Part shown: positions 14,858 through 21,442 of the stretch, piece by piece | Layout of the letters: each line of letters starts with the position of its first letter | Position numbering within the stretch: position 1 is the first letter of the stretch | Source of the DNA: Nocardioides okcheonensis | Lineage (GTDB): Bacteria; Actinomycetota; Actinomycetes; Propionibacteriales; Nocardioidaceae | Length of the DNA stretch: 64,000 nucleotides | Assembly: GCF_020991065.1 (NCBI RefSeq) | Contig: NZ_CP087710.1 | Span: 2,480,001 to 2,544,000, forward strand | Direction of reading: 5' to 3' | Program-made: the position numbers and the translations under genes | Notes under the pieces: generated by a model | The model's input: the letters and a program-made list of their open reading frames with translations, nothing else | What the model was told of the DNA's origin: nothing | Databases searched by the model: none

Positions 14858-16497
14858 GGTCGGAACACCCCGAATCCGTCGGCGCCCTGGACCGGCGCGT
14901 TCTCGATGACGCTGAGGCAGATCGCGAGCACCGTGCGGGTGTCGCGGGGGTCGATGACGCCGTCGTCGTAGAGCATCCCCGACAGCGCGTAGGGCAGCGA
15001 CTGCTCCTCGACCATCTGCTCGACCATCGCTCGCATGCCGGCGTCGCCCTCCTCGTCGTAGGCCTGCCCCTTCGCCTCGGCGGCCGCGCGGGCGACGATC
15101 GACAGCACGCCCGCGAGCTGGGCCGGGCCCATCACCGCGGACTTCGCGGACGGCCAGGTGAAGAGGAAGCGCGGGTCGAAGGCGCGACCGTTCATGCCGT
15201 AGTTGCCGGCCCCGTAGGACGCGCCCATGATCACGCTCAGGTGGGGCACGGTGCTGTTGGAGACCGCGTTGATCATCATCGCGCCGTGCTTGATGATCCC
15301 GCCCTGCTCGTAGTCGCGGCCGACCATGTAGCCGGTGGTGTTGTGCAGGAACAGCAGGGGTGTGTGCGACTGGTTGGCGAGCTGGATGAACTGCGTCGCC
15401 TTCTGCGCCTCCTCGCTGAACAGCACGCCCTGGGCGTTGGCGAGGATGCCGATCGGGCGGCCGTGCAGCTGCGCCCAGCCGGTCACCAGCGACGAGCCGT
15501 AGAGCGGCTTGAACTCGTCGAAGGGCCGGCCGTTGCGCTCGCTGGTGCCGTCGACGACCCGGACGATCACCTCACGCGGGTCGAACGGCTCCTTGAGGTC
15601 GGTGGGGACCAGGTCGAGCAGGCCCTCGGGGTCCTCGTCGGGCTCGGCGAAGGGCAACTGGGACACCCTCGTCGACGCTAGACGCACGCCATGGCGTGCG
15701 TCAGGCGGAGATGTCTCCGCTCGAGCACGCCCCTGGGCGGAAGGCTTCTCGCGGTTCAGCCGGGCGACGATCCGCCGCCCGATCCGGATCGCGTCGTGCT
15801 CGTCCTCGGCGAGGTAGTCGGCGAGCCCGGAGACGCGTGCGTGCATCTCGGCGCCGCCGAGCGACTCGTCGTCGGACTCCTCGCCGGTGGCCATCTTCAC
15901 CAGCGGCGGGCCGCCGAGGAACACCTTCGCGCCGCCGCGGACGAAGACGGTGTAGTCGCTCATGCCCGGGACGTACGCCCCGCCGGCGGTGCTGTTGCCG
16001 AAGACCAGCGCGATCGTCGGCTGCCGGCGCGCCGAGGCGCGGGTGAGGTCGCGGAACAGCTTGCCGCCGGGGATGAAGATCTCCTTCTGCGTGGGCAGGT
16101 CGGCGCCGCCCGACTCGACCAGCGAGATCGTCGGGAGGTGGTTCTCCTCGGCGACCTGGGAGGCACGGAAGATCTTCTTCACCGTCCACGGGTTCGACGC
16201 GCCGCCCTTGACCGTCGGGTCGTTGGCGCTGATCAGGCACTCGACGCCCTCGACGACGCCGATGCCGGTCACCACCGAGGCACCGACGGTGAAGTCGGAC
16301 CCCCAGCCGGCGAGCGGGGAGAGCTCGAGGAACGCCGACCCCGGGTCGACGAGCAGCTCGATCCGCTCGCGGGCGGTGAGCTTGCCGCGCGCGTGGTGGC
16401 GCTCGACGTACTTCTCCCCGCCGCCGGCCACGGCGACCGCGTGCTGGGCGTCGAGGTCGGCGAGCTTCTCGAGCATCGCCGTCCTGTTGTCGTTCAT
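14854..16497 (-). CDS. accD2: Acyl-CoA carboxylase beta (carboxyltransferase) subunit
   Basis: Carboxyltransferase, 547 residues, partner of the alpha subunit just downstream. The N-terminal crotonase-like half carries the acyl-CoA site (GGASNPWTVKK, NSTAGGAYVPGMSDYTV, about 98-184) and the C-terminal half the carboxybiotin site (NTTGYMVGRDYEQGG, GASYGAGNYGMNGR). This is the methylcrotonyl/geranyl-CoA carboxylase type. Between LNREKPSAQ and LPFAEPDEDP (about residues 254-280) is an extra stretch that coincides with two adjacent DNA palindromes (15681-15702 and 15705-15720), suggesting an in-frame insertion of a repeat between the two crotonase domains. ATG at 16497 overlaps the SRPBCC stop; the true start is internal to a longer open frame. 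Confidence 0.92.
   Translation of the reverse strand: MNDNRTAMLEKLADLDAQHAVAVAGGGEKYVERHHARGKLTARERIELLVDPGSAFLELSPLAGWGSDFTVGASVVTGIGVVEGVECLISANDPTVKGGASNPWTVKKIFRASQVAEENHLPTISLVESGGADLPTQKEIFIPGGKLFRDLTRASARRQPTIALVFGNSTAGGAYVPGMSDYTVFVRGGAKVFLGGPPLVKMATGEESDDESLGGAEMHARVSGLADYLAEDEHDAIRIGRRIVARLNREKPSAQGRARAETSPPDARHGVRLASTRVSQLPFAEPDEDPEGLLDLVPTDLKEPFDPREVIVRVVDGTSERNGRPFDEFKPLYGSSLVTGWAQLHGRPIGILANAQGVLFSEEAQKATQFIQLANQSHTPLLFLHNTTGYMVGRDYEQGGIIKHGAMMINAVSNSTVPHLSVIMGASYGAGNYGMNGRAFDPRFLFTWPSAKSAVMGPAQLAGVLSIVARAAAEAKGQAYDEEGDAGMRAMVEQMVEEQSLPYALSGMLYDDGVIDPRDTRTVLAICLSVIENAPVQGADGFGVFRP
15681..15720. repeat. Double palindrome inserted inside accD2
   Basis: A perfect 22-base palindrome occupies 15681-15702 (arms GACGCACGCCA and TGGCGTGCGTC). 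It is followed at 15705-15720 by a second one, GCGGAGA-TG-TCTCCGC. Both are within coding sequence and in frame, and they correspond to residues that interrupt the normal linker between the two crotonase domains. Confidence 0.75.
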
Positions 16498-16964
16498 GCC
16501 TCGACCACCGCCTTCATCCGCTCGAGGGTGGTCCGCATCCCGCGCCGGTTGGTGCGCCCGCGCAGCGCGCCGAGGAGCGTCCAGTAGACGCGGGTGAACA
16601 GCGACGGCTCCATCCGGAAGTACTCCGTGACGAGGGTGCCGCCGTCCTTCGGCTCGAGCCGGTAGCCCCAGTTGTTGACCGTGATCGCGTCGGTCCCGAC
16701 GGAGAACTCGAAGACCTTCTCGGGCTCGCAGGCGGTGACGCGGCACGGCGACCAGTACGTCGGGCCGACGCCGTTGCGCTTGACGTGACCGGCGAAGTAC
16801 GCGCCCACCTCGGGGCCGGTCGACCCGCGGGTCCACTTCGCCTCGAAGGTCTCGGGGCTGAACTCCCCGATGCGGGTCACGTCGCTGACGAGCGCCCACA
16901 CCTCGGCCGGGGTGGCGTCCATCCACACGGACACCTCGTCACCCAGGGACGGCAGCTTGATCAT
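16494..16964 (-). CDS. SRPBCC (START-like) ligand-binding protein
   Basis: Helix-grip protein of 156 residues with the SRPBCC/polyketide-cyclase pattern: VSVWMDATPAEVWALVSDVTRIGEFSPE at the N-terminus, central strands, and a long C-terminal helix (RGMRTTLERMKAVVEA). These proteins bind hydrophobic ligands and some are cyclases or hydrolases; here it may bind or sequester an acyl or terpenoid intermediate. ATG at 16964 is supported by AGGAG five bases upstream, one of the few clear Shine-Dalgarno sites in the window. It is not part of the equivalent M. tuberculosis cluster. Its stop overlaps accD2 (ATGA), while a 55-base gap containing a palindrome separates it from the gene before. Confidence 0.8.
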   Translation of the reverse strand: MIKLPSLGDEVSVWMDATPAEVWALVSDVTRIGEFSPETFEAKWTRGSTGPEVGAYFAGHVKRNGVGPTYWSPCRVTACEPEKVFEFSVGTDAITVNNWGYRLEPKDGGTLVTEYFRMEPSLFTRVYWTLLGALRGRTNRRGMRTTLERMKAVVEA

Positions 16965-16988
16965 CGGTTCTCCTGATCTCTCTCGGGG

Positions 16989-17017
16989 ATCGAGGTGCCA
17001 GCGGAGCGAGCCTCGAT
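16989..17017. repeat. Short palindrome between operon genes
   Basis: ATCGAGG (16989-16995) and CCTCGAT (17011-17017) pair around a 15-base loop rich in GCGGAGCGAG. It fills the only real gap in an otherwise overlapping operon, so it may have been inserted there. Confidence 0.5.
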
Positions 17018-17019
17018 GT

Positions 17020-18153
17020 TCATGTCGCATAGCCCATCAGGCGGGCGGTGAGGTCGCGCAGGACCTCGTCGGCGCCGCCCCCGATCGGCAGGAGCCGGGC
17101 GTCGCGGTAGTGCCGCTCCACCTCGCTCCCGTGCATGTATCCGGCGCCGCCGAAGACCTGGACGGCGCGGTCGCAGACGTACGCCGCGCAGTCGACGGCG
17201 GTCTGCTTGGCCAGGCACGCCTCGGCGACGACGAGCTCGCCGGCGACGTGGCGTCGCGCGACCTCGCGGGTGTAGGTCCGTGCCACCTCGACGTGGCGGC
17301 GCATCTCGACCAGCGTGTGCTGGACGCTCTGGTGGCCCACGAGCGGGCGGCCGAACGTCGCGCGGTCGCGGGCGTGGGCCGCGGCCAGGTCGAGCGCGCG
17401 GGCGGCGATGCCGTAGCCGTGGACCGCCAGCGCGATCCGCTCGACGACGAACTGCTCGGCGATCTGGGCGAACCCGCTGCCCTCCGCCCCGACGAGGTGG
17501 GTCGTCGGCACGCGCACGTCGACGAACGACAGCTCGGCGGTGTCGGAGCAGTGCCAGCCCATCTTGCGCAGCGACCGCGAGACGGTGAAGCCGGGCGTGC
17601 CCTTGTCGACGACGAGCAGCGAGAGGCCCGCGTGCCCGGGGCCGCCGGTCCGCACGGCGGTGGTGACGAAGTCGGCGCGGACGCCCGAGGTGATGAACGT
17701 CTTGGCGCCGTTGACGACGTAGTGGTCGCCGTCGCGCTCGGCGCGGGTCGTGATCCGTGCGACGTCGGACCCGCCACCGGGCTCGGTGATCGCCAGCGAG
17801 CCGATCGTCTCGCCGGCCAGCGTCGGGCGGACGAACCGGTCGACCAGGTGCGGGTCGCGGGTCGCCGAGACGTGGGGCAGCGCGATGCCCGCCGTGAACA
17901 GCGCCGCCATCAGCCCGCTCGACGCGCCCGCGGCGAACATCGCCTCCTGCATCGCCACCGAGTCGAGCAGGTCGCCGCCGCTGCCGCCGACCTCCTCGGG
18001 GAAGGCCACACCGAGCAGGCCGAGGTCGCCGGCCGTGCGGTGCAGCGCCCGCGGCACCTCGCCGGCGTCCTCCCACTCCTGCAGGTGCGGGACGACCTCG
18101 CGCTCGGTGAAGCGGGTCGCAGTGTCGCGCAGCGCCTCGCGCTCCGTGCTCAC
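17020..18153 (-). CDS. Acyl-CoA dehydrogenase (FadE13-like)
   Basis: Second FAD-dependent acyl-CoA dehydrogenase of the operon, 377 residues. Visible landmarks: EEVGGSGGDLLDSVAMQEAM (N-terminal helical domain), SLAITEPGGGSDVARITTRA (FAD/acyl-CoA contact, about 120-140), RATFGRPLVGHQSVQH and the C-terminal VFGGAGYMHGSEVERHYRDARLLPIGGGADEV, which is the family's normal end with GGGADEV in the catalytic loop position. GTG at 18153 overlaps the AtuA stop (GTGA). Together with the carboxylase it probably performs the desaturation that precedes carboxylation of a beta-methyl acyl-CoA; FadE13 sits in the same place in M. tuberculosis. Confidence 0.9.
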   Translation of the reverse strand: MSTEREALRDTATRFTEREVVPHLQEWEDAGEVPRALHRTAGDLGLLGVAFPEEVGGSGGDLLDSVAMQEAMFAAGASSGLMAALFTAGIALPHVSATRDPHLVDRFVRPTLAGETIGSLAITEPGGGSDVARITTRAERDGDHYVVNGAKTFITSGVRADFVTTAVRTGGPGHAGLSLLVVDKGTPGFTVSRSLRKMGWHCSDTAELSFVDVRVPTTHLVGAEGSGFAQIAEQFVVERIALAVHGYGIAARALDLAAAHARDRATFGRPLVGHQSVQHTLVEMRRHVEVARTYTREVARRHVAGELVVAEACLAKQTAVDCAAYVCDRAVQVFGGAGYMHGSEVERHYRDARLLPIGGGADEVLRDLTARLMGYAT

Positions 18154-19913
18154 AGCAGGCTCTCCTCGATCGAGACCATCCGCGACCGCAGCCACTCGCC
18201 GAGTCCCTTGGCCTGCGGGTCGAAGCGGGTCGAGGCGGCGACGCCCTGGCCGAGCAGGCCGTGGACGACGAGGTTGACCGCGCCGAGGTGCGGCAGCAGC
18301 CAGACCTCGACGTCGAGGTCGGCCGCCTCCGGCAGCAGCGCGCCGATCCCGCGCGGCGACATCACCTTGGACAGCCACTGCACGCGGGCGTCGTAGGTCT
18401 CCCGGTCGACGCCGTCGTGGGCGACCCAGAGCCCGACGTTGGCATCGCCGCCCTTGTCGCCGGATCGGGCGTGGACGAAGGTGCCGAGCGGCAGCCGGCG
18501 GGTGAGCACGTCCGGGCGGGCCGGGTAGGGCGAGGGGCGGGCGCCGGGCGCCTCGGTGGCGGGCGTGAAGACGGTCGGGTCGGCGACCACCTCGCGCCGG
18601 CCGTCGGCGTGGACGACGGTGTGGGTGACCTCGGCGCGGTCGACGTACGCCGCGCGGTAGACGCCGTAGGGCGTGGCCGGGCCGGGCGGGGCGGTCATCG
18701 TGAAGCCGGGGTAGGACGCCAGCGCCAGCTCGACGGCGGCCGCGGTGAAGGCACGACCGACCGGGTCGGGCGAGGGGTCCTTGACCGTGCAGCGCAGCAG
18801 GGTGGAGGCGGCCTCCTCGGTGGCGGCGTCGACGGGCGGCGGCGTCACGTCCGACCAGGTGACCTCGGCCGCGGTCAGCCGCGGGGTCAGCTGGTCGCGG
18901 ACCCACGCCGCCTTCGCCTCGACGTCGAGCCCGGTGAGGACCAGCTCGACGCTGTTGCGCCAGCCGCCGAGCTCGTTGACGCACACCTTGAGCCGCTCGG
19001 GCGGCGCCTCGCCGACGACGCCGGTGATCGCGACGCGGTCCTCGCCCTGCTGCTCCAGGCGCAGCGAGTCGAGGTGGACGGTCACGTCGGGCCCGAGGTA
19101 GCGCGTGGACTGGATCTCGTAGACGAGCTGGGCGGTGACGGTGTCGACGGTGACCGCGCCGCCGGTGCCGGCGTGCTTGGTGATCACGCTCGAGCCGTCG
19201 GCGGCCACCTCGGCCACCGGGAAGCCGAGCGGCAGGTCGCGGCGGGGCAGGTCGAGGAAGCCGCTGAAGTTGCCGCCGGTCGCCTGCGCCCCGCACTCGA
19301 CGACGTGGCCGGCGACGACCGCCCCGGCCAGCGCGTCGTACGCCGTGTCGCTCCAGCCGTGGTGGGCGACCGCCGGCCCGACGACGAGCGAGGCGTCGGT
19401 GACGCGGCCGGTGACCACGACGTCGGCGCCGGCGCGCAGGGCCGCGGCGATGCCGAAGCCGCCGAGGTAGGCGTTGGCGGTGAGGGCGCCGTCGAACGAC
19501 AGCGCGCGGACGTCGTCGCCCTCGACGTGGGCGACCTGCGGGTCGAGCCCGAGCCCGGCGGCGACCTCGCGGACCTTGTCGGCGAGCCCGGCGGGGTTGA
19601 GCCCGCCGGCGTTGGCGACGAGCCTCACGCCCCGCTCCAGCGCGAGCCCGAGGCAGTCCTCGAGCTGGCGGACGAAGGTGCGGGCGTAGCCGAGGGCGGG
19701 GTCCTTCATCTGGTCGCGCCCGAGGATGAGCATGGTGAGCTCGGCGAGGTAGTCGCCGGTGAGCACGTCGAGGCCGTGCCCGTCGGAGGAGGCGCCCTCG
19801 AGCATCTCGCGCATCGCGGAGAGGCGGTCGCCGTAGAAGCCGGAGCAGTTGCCGATCCGCACCACTCCGCTGGTCGAGGAGGTCCCCCCGCGACCGTCAC
19901 GACACGCGGTCAT
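18150..19913 (-). CDS. AtuA-family protein (DUF1446, acyclic terpene utilisation)
   Basis: A 587-residue protein of the AtuA/DUF1446 family. N-terminal part (about 15-440) shows VRIGNCSGFYGDRLSAM, LTGDYLAELTMLILG and DVVVTGRVTDASLVVGPAVAHHGW; the C-terminal AtuA domain (about 480-585) shows LGTFVHARSGDKGGDANVGLWV. AtuA is needed for citronellol/geraniol degradation in Pseudomonas, but its biochemical role is not defined. The gene here corresponds to Rv0976c upstream of fadE13-accD2-accA2. ATG at 19913 overlaps the stop of the preceding gene; a short Ser/Gly-rich N-terminus of about 16 residues precedes the conserved part. Confidence 0.88.
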   Translation of the reverse strand: MTACRDGRGGTSSTSGVVRIGNCSGFYGDRLSAMREMLEGASSDGHGLDVLTGDYLAELTMLILGRDQMKDPALGYARTFVRQLEDCLGLALERGVRLVANAGGLNPAGLADKVREVAAGLGLDPQVAHVEGDDVRALSFDGALTANAYLGGFGIAAALRAGADVVVTGRVTDASLVVGPAVAHHGWSDTAYDALAGAVVAGHVVECGAQATGGNFSGFLDLPRRDLPLGFPVAEVAADGSSVITKHAGTGGAVTVDTVTAQLVYEIQSTRYLGPDVTVHLDSLRLEQQGEDRVAITGVVGEAPPERLKVCVNELGGWRNSVELVLTGLDVEAKAAWVRDQLTPRLTAAEVTWSDVTPPPVDAATEEAASTLLRCTVKDPSPDPVGRAFTAAAVELALASYPGFTMTAPPGPATPYGVYRAAYVDRAEVTHTVVHADGRREVVADPTVFTPATEAPGARPSPYPARPDVLTRRLPLGTFVHARSGDKGGDANVGLWVAHDGVDRETYDARVQWLSKVMSPRGIGALLPEAADLDVEVWLLPHLGAVNLVVHGLLGQGVAASTRFDPQAKGLGEWLRSRMVSIEESLL

Positions 19914-20698
19914 CGCGGCGCTCGCCCCTCGCCGGGCTGGCCGGCGAACGCCTGGGCGATGCCGAGCCACCGGTCGACGTCGGCGCCGGTCGCGACGAGG
20001 TCGGTGTCGGCGCGGTGGACGCGCTGGGTGACGAGGCGGCAGAAGTCGCTGGCGCTGCCGGTGAGGGTCTGCGCGGCGTCCTCGGGTCCCCAGCCCCAGA
20101 CGTCGCCGCTCGGGGCGACGAGGTCGATGCGGAACTCCTCGGCCGGGGCCTGGAGGCCGTGGACGGCGTAGGCGAAGTCGCGCGTGCGGACGCCGAGGTG
20201 CGCGACGTGGCGGATCCGGTCGGTGTCCTCGACCGCGACGCCGAGGCCCTCGTGCACGTCGAGGCTGTGCGCCCACGTCTCCATCAGCCGCGCGGTGGCC
20301 ATGGACGTCGCGGACATCGGCGGGCCGAACCACGGCATCTTCTGCCCGCGCGGGTGGGCGGTGAGCGCCGCGTGCAGCGCGGCCCGGCTGCGGCGCCAGC
20401 GGCCGAGGAGGTCGCCGTCGCGGGCCACCTCGGACGCCTGCTGGTCGACGTAGCCCTCGGGGTCGGCGATCGCGCCGAGCACGACCGCGTCCCACGCCTG
20501 CTTGTCGGTGGCCGCCTTCAGCGCGACCTCGTCGGTCCAGGCGAGGTGGGCGACCTGCGTGGCGACGTCCCAGCCGGGGGCCGGGGTCGGGGTCCGCCAG
20601 CCGGCCTCGTCGAGCCCGGCGACGACCGCATCGAGGCGCTCGCCCTCCGCGGCGAGGTCGGCGAGCACCTGGGTGAGCACGTCGTGGGGTGAGGTCAT
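19910..20698 (-). CDS. TIGR03084-family metal-binding protein (DinB/MDMPI-like)
   Basis: A 262-residue protein of the TIGR03084 family, related to mycothiol-dependent maleylpyruvate isomerase and DinB four-helix bundles. The metal-site pattern is seen as WDVATQVAHLAWTDEVAL (His near residue 51) and LMETWAHSLDVHEGLG (about 137-152), with a C-terminal SCP2-like domain (TLTGSASDFCRLVTQR). Members are typically encoded next to AtuA-like and acyl-CoA genes in actinobacteria; the reaction is unknown, perhaps thiol- or CoA-linked. ATG overlaps the TetR stop and the stop overlaps AtuA, placing it as second gene of the operon. Confidence 0.85.
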   Translation of the reverse strand: MTSPHDVLTQVLADLAAEGERLDAVVAGLDEAGWRTPTPAPGWDVATQVAHLAWTDEVALKAATDKQAWDAVVLGAIADPEGYVDQQASEVARDGDLLGRWRRSRAALHAALTAHPRGQKMPWFGPPMSATSMATARLMETWAHSLDVHEGLGVAVEDTDRIRHVAHLGVRTRDFAYAVHGLQAPAEEFRIDLVAPSGDVWGWGPEDAAQTLTGSASDFCRLVTQRVHRADTDLVATGADVDRWLGIAQAFAGQPGEGRAPR

Positions 20699-21294
20699 CG
20701 GTCCATCTCCCTGTCCAGCACGTCGGCCCAGGCGTCGAGGATCCGGCGCCGGCGGGCGGTGTCGTCGGTGATCGTCTGCGCCAGGCCGAGCCCGCGCACG
20801 AGGTCGAGGGTCGACTGCACGAGCTCGCGCGTGCCCGGGCGGGACTCGTCGGCGCCCAGCGCGGCCACCGTGAGCCGGTGGGTCTCGCGGCCGACGCGCT
20901 GCTCGAGCGGAGCGACGGCGGCGAGGAGGGCCTCGTCGGTGCGGGCGGCGACCCAGAGCTCGAGCGCGGCGGCGAAGACCGGCGAGGAGAAGTGGTCGCC
21001 CAGCATCCGCAGCACCGCGCGGGTACGGCGCGGGCCGCGCGGCAGCGCCTGGACCGCCTCGGCGAGCTCGGCGCCGCGGAGCTCGGTGAGGTGCTCGACC
21101 GCGGCCACGACCAGGTCGTTCTTGGTCGGGAAGTGGTGCAGCTGCGCACCCCTGCTGACCCCGGCCCGCTCGGACACCAGCGTCGTCGACGTCCCGGCGA
21201 ACCCGCGCTCCACCAGCAGCTCGACCGTCGCCTCCAGCAGCCGCGCCCGCATCGCGCGGGTGCGGTCGGCCTGCGGCGTCCGGGTGGTCGTCAC
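20695..21294 (-). CDS. TetR-family regulator of the acyl-CoA operon
   Basis: Repressor-type regulator of 199 residues. The N-terminal helix-turn-helix is RARLLEATVELLVERGFAGTSTTLVSERAGVSRGAQLHHFPTKNDLV (about 16-62, given here as two linked parts: helix 1 and the recognition segment GVSRGAQLHHF); the rest is the ligand-binding helical domain. GTG at 21294 is preferred; a TTG at 21321 would add nine residues lacking family similarity. It is first in the operon (ATGA overlap with TIGR03084) and an inverted repeat lies 30 bases upstream, so autoregulation by an acyl-CoA-type ligand is likely but inferred. Confidence 0.88.
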   Translation of the reverse strand: MTTTRTPQADRTRAMRARLLEATVELLVERGFAGTSTTLVSERAGVSRGAQLHHFPTKNDLVVAAVEHLTELRGAELAEAVQALPRGPRRTRAVLRMLGDHFSSPVFAAALELWVAARTDEALLAAVAPLEQRVGRETHRLTVAALGADESRPGTRELVQSTLDLVRGLGLAQTITDDTARRRRILDAWADVLDREMDR

Positions 21295-21323
21295 GCGCCC
21301 AGCCTGCCGTCGTACAAACAAAC

Positions 21324-21337
21324 AGTCAAGCCTGACT
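21324..21337. promoter_or_regulatory. Candidate TetR operator
   Basis: AGTCA-AGCC-TGACT inverted repeat, extending imperfectly to 9-base arms (AAACAGTCA and TGACTTTTA, 7 of 9 matching). It is 30 bases upstream of the TetR start codon and in a locally AT-rich patch, as expected for a TetR operator/promoter. Confidence 0.6.
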
Positions 21338-21350
21338 TTTAGTTCGCTGG

Positions 21351-21420
21351 CTGGGTATCTGAGGACGTTCTGGTGGGCGAAACCCCCGCTTCAACCACCA
21401 GAACGTCCGCAGATACCCAG
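21351..21420. repeat. Large palindromic element (family A)
   Basis: Arms of 26 bases at 21351-21376 and 21395-21420 pair with a single mismatch; loop of 18 bases. Arm core GGTATCTGAGGACGTTCTGG. Related elements are at 48186-48249 and 10356-10411. Just beyond it, 21424-21437 is a separate perfect 14-base palindrome (AACGGCC-GGCCGTT). It lies 3' of the FtsX-type permease gene and upstream of the TetR promoter. Confidence 0.85.
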
Positions 21421-21442
21421 CCGAACGGCCGGCCGTTGCGCT

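Noticed and set aside
18261-20171. Long plus-strand frame opposite AtuA
   Set aside because: Shadow of a real minus-strand gene with conserved AtuA motifs; the plus-strand translation is low-complexity.
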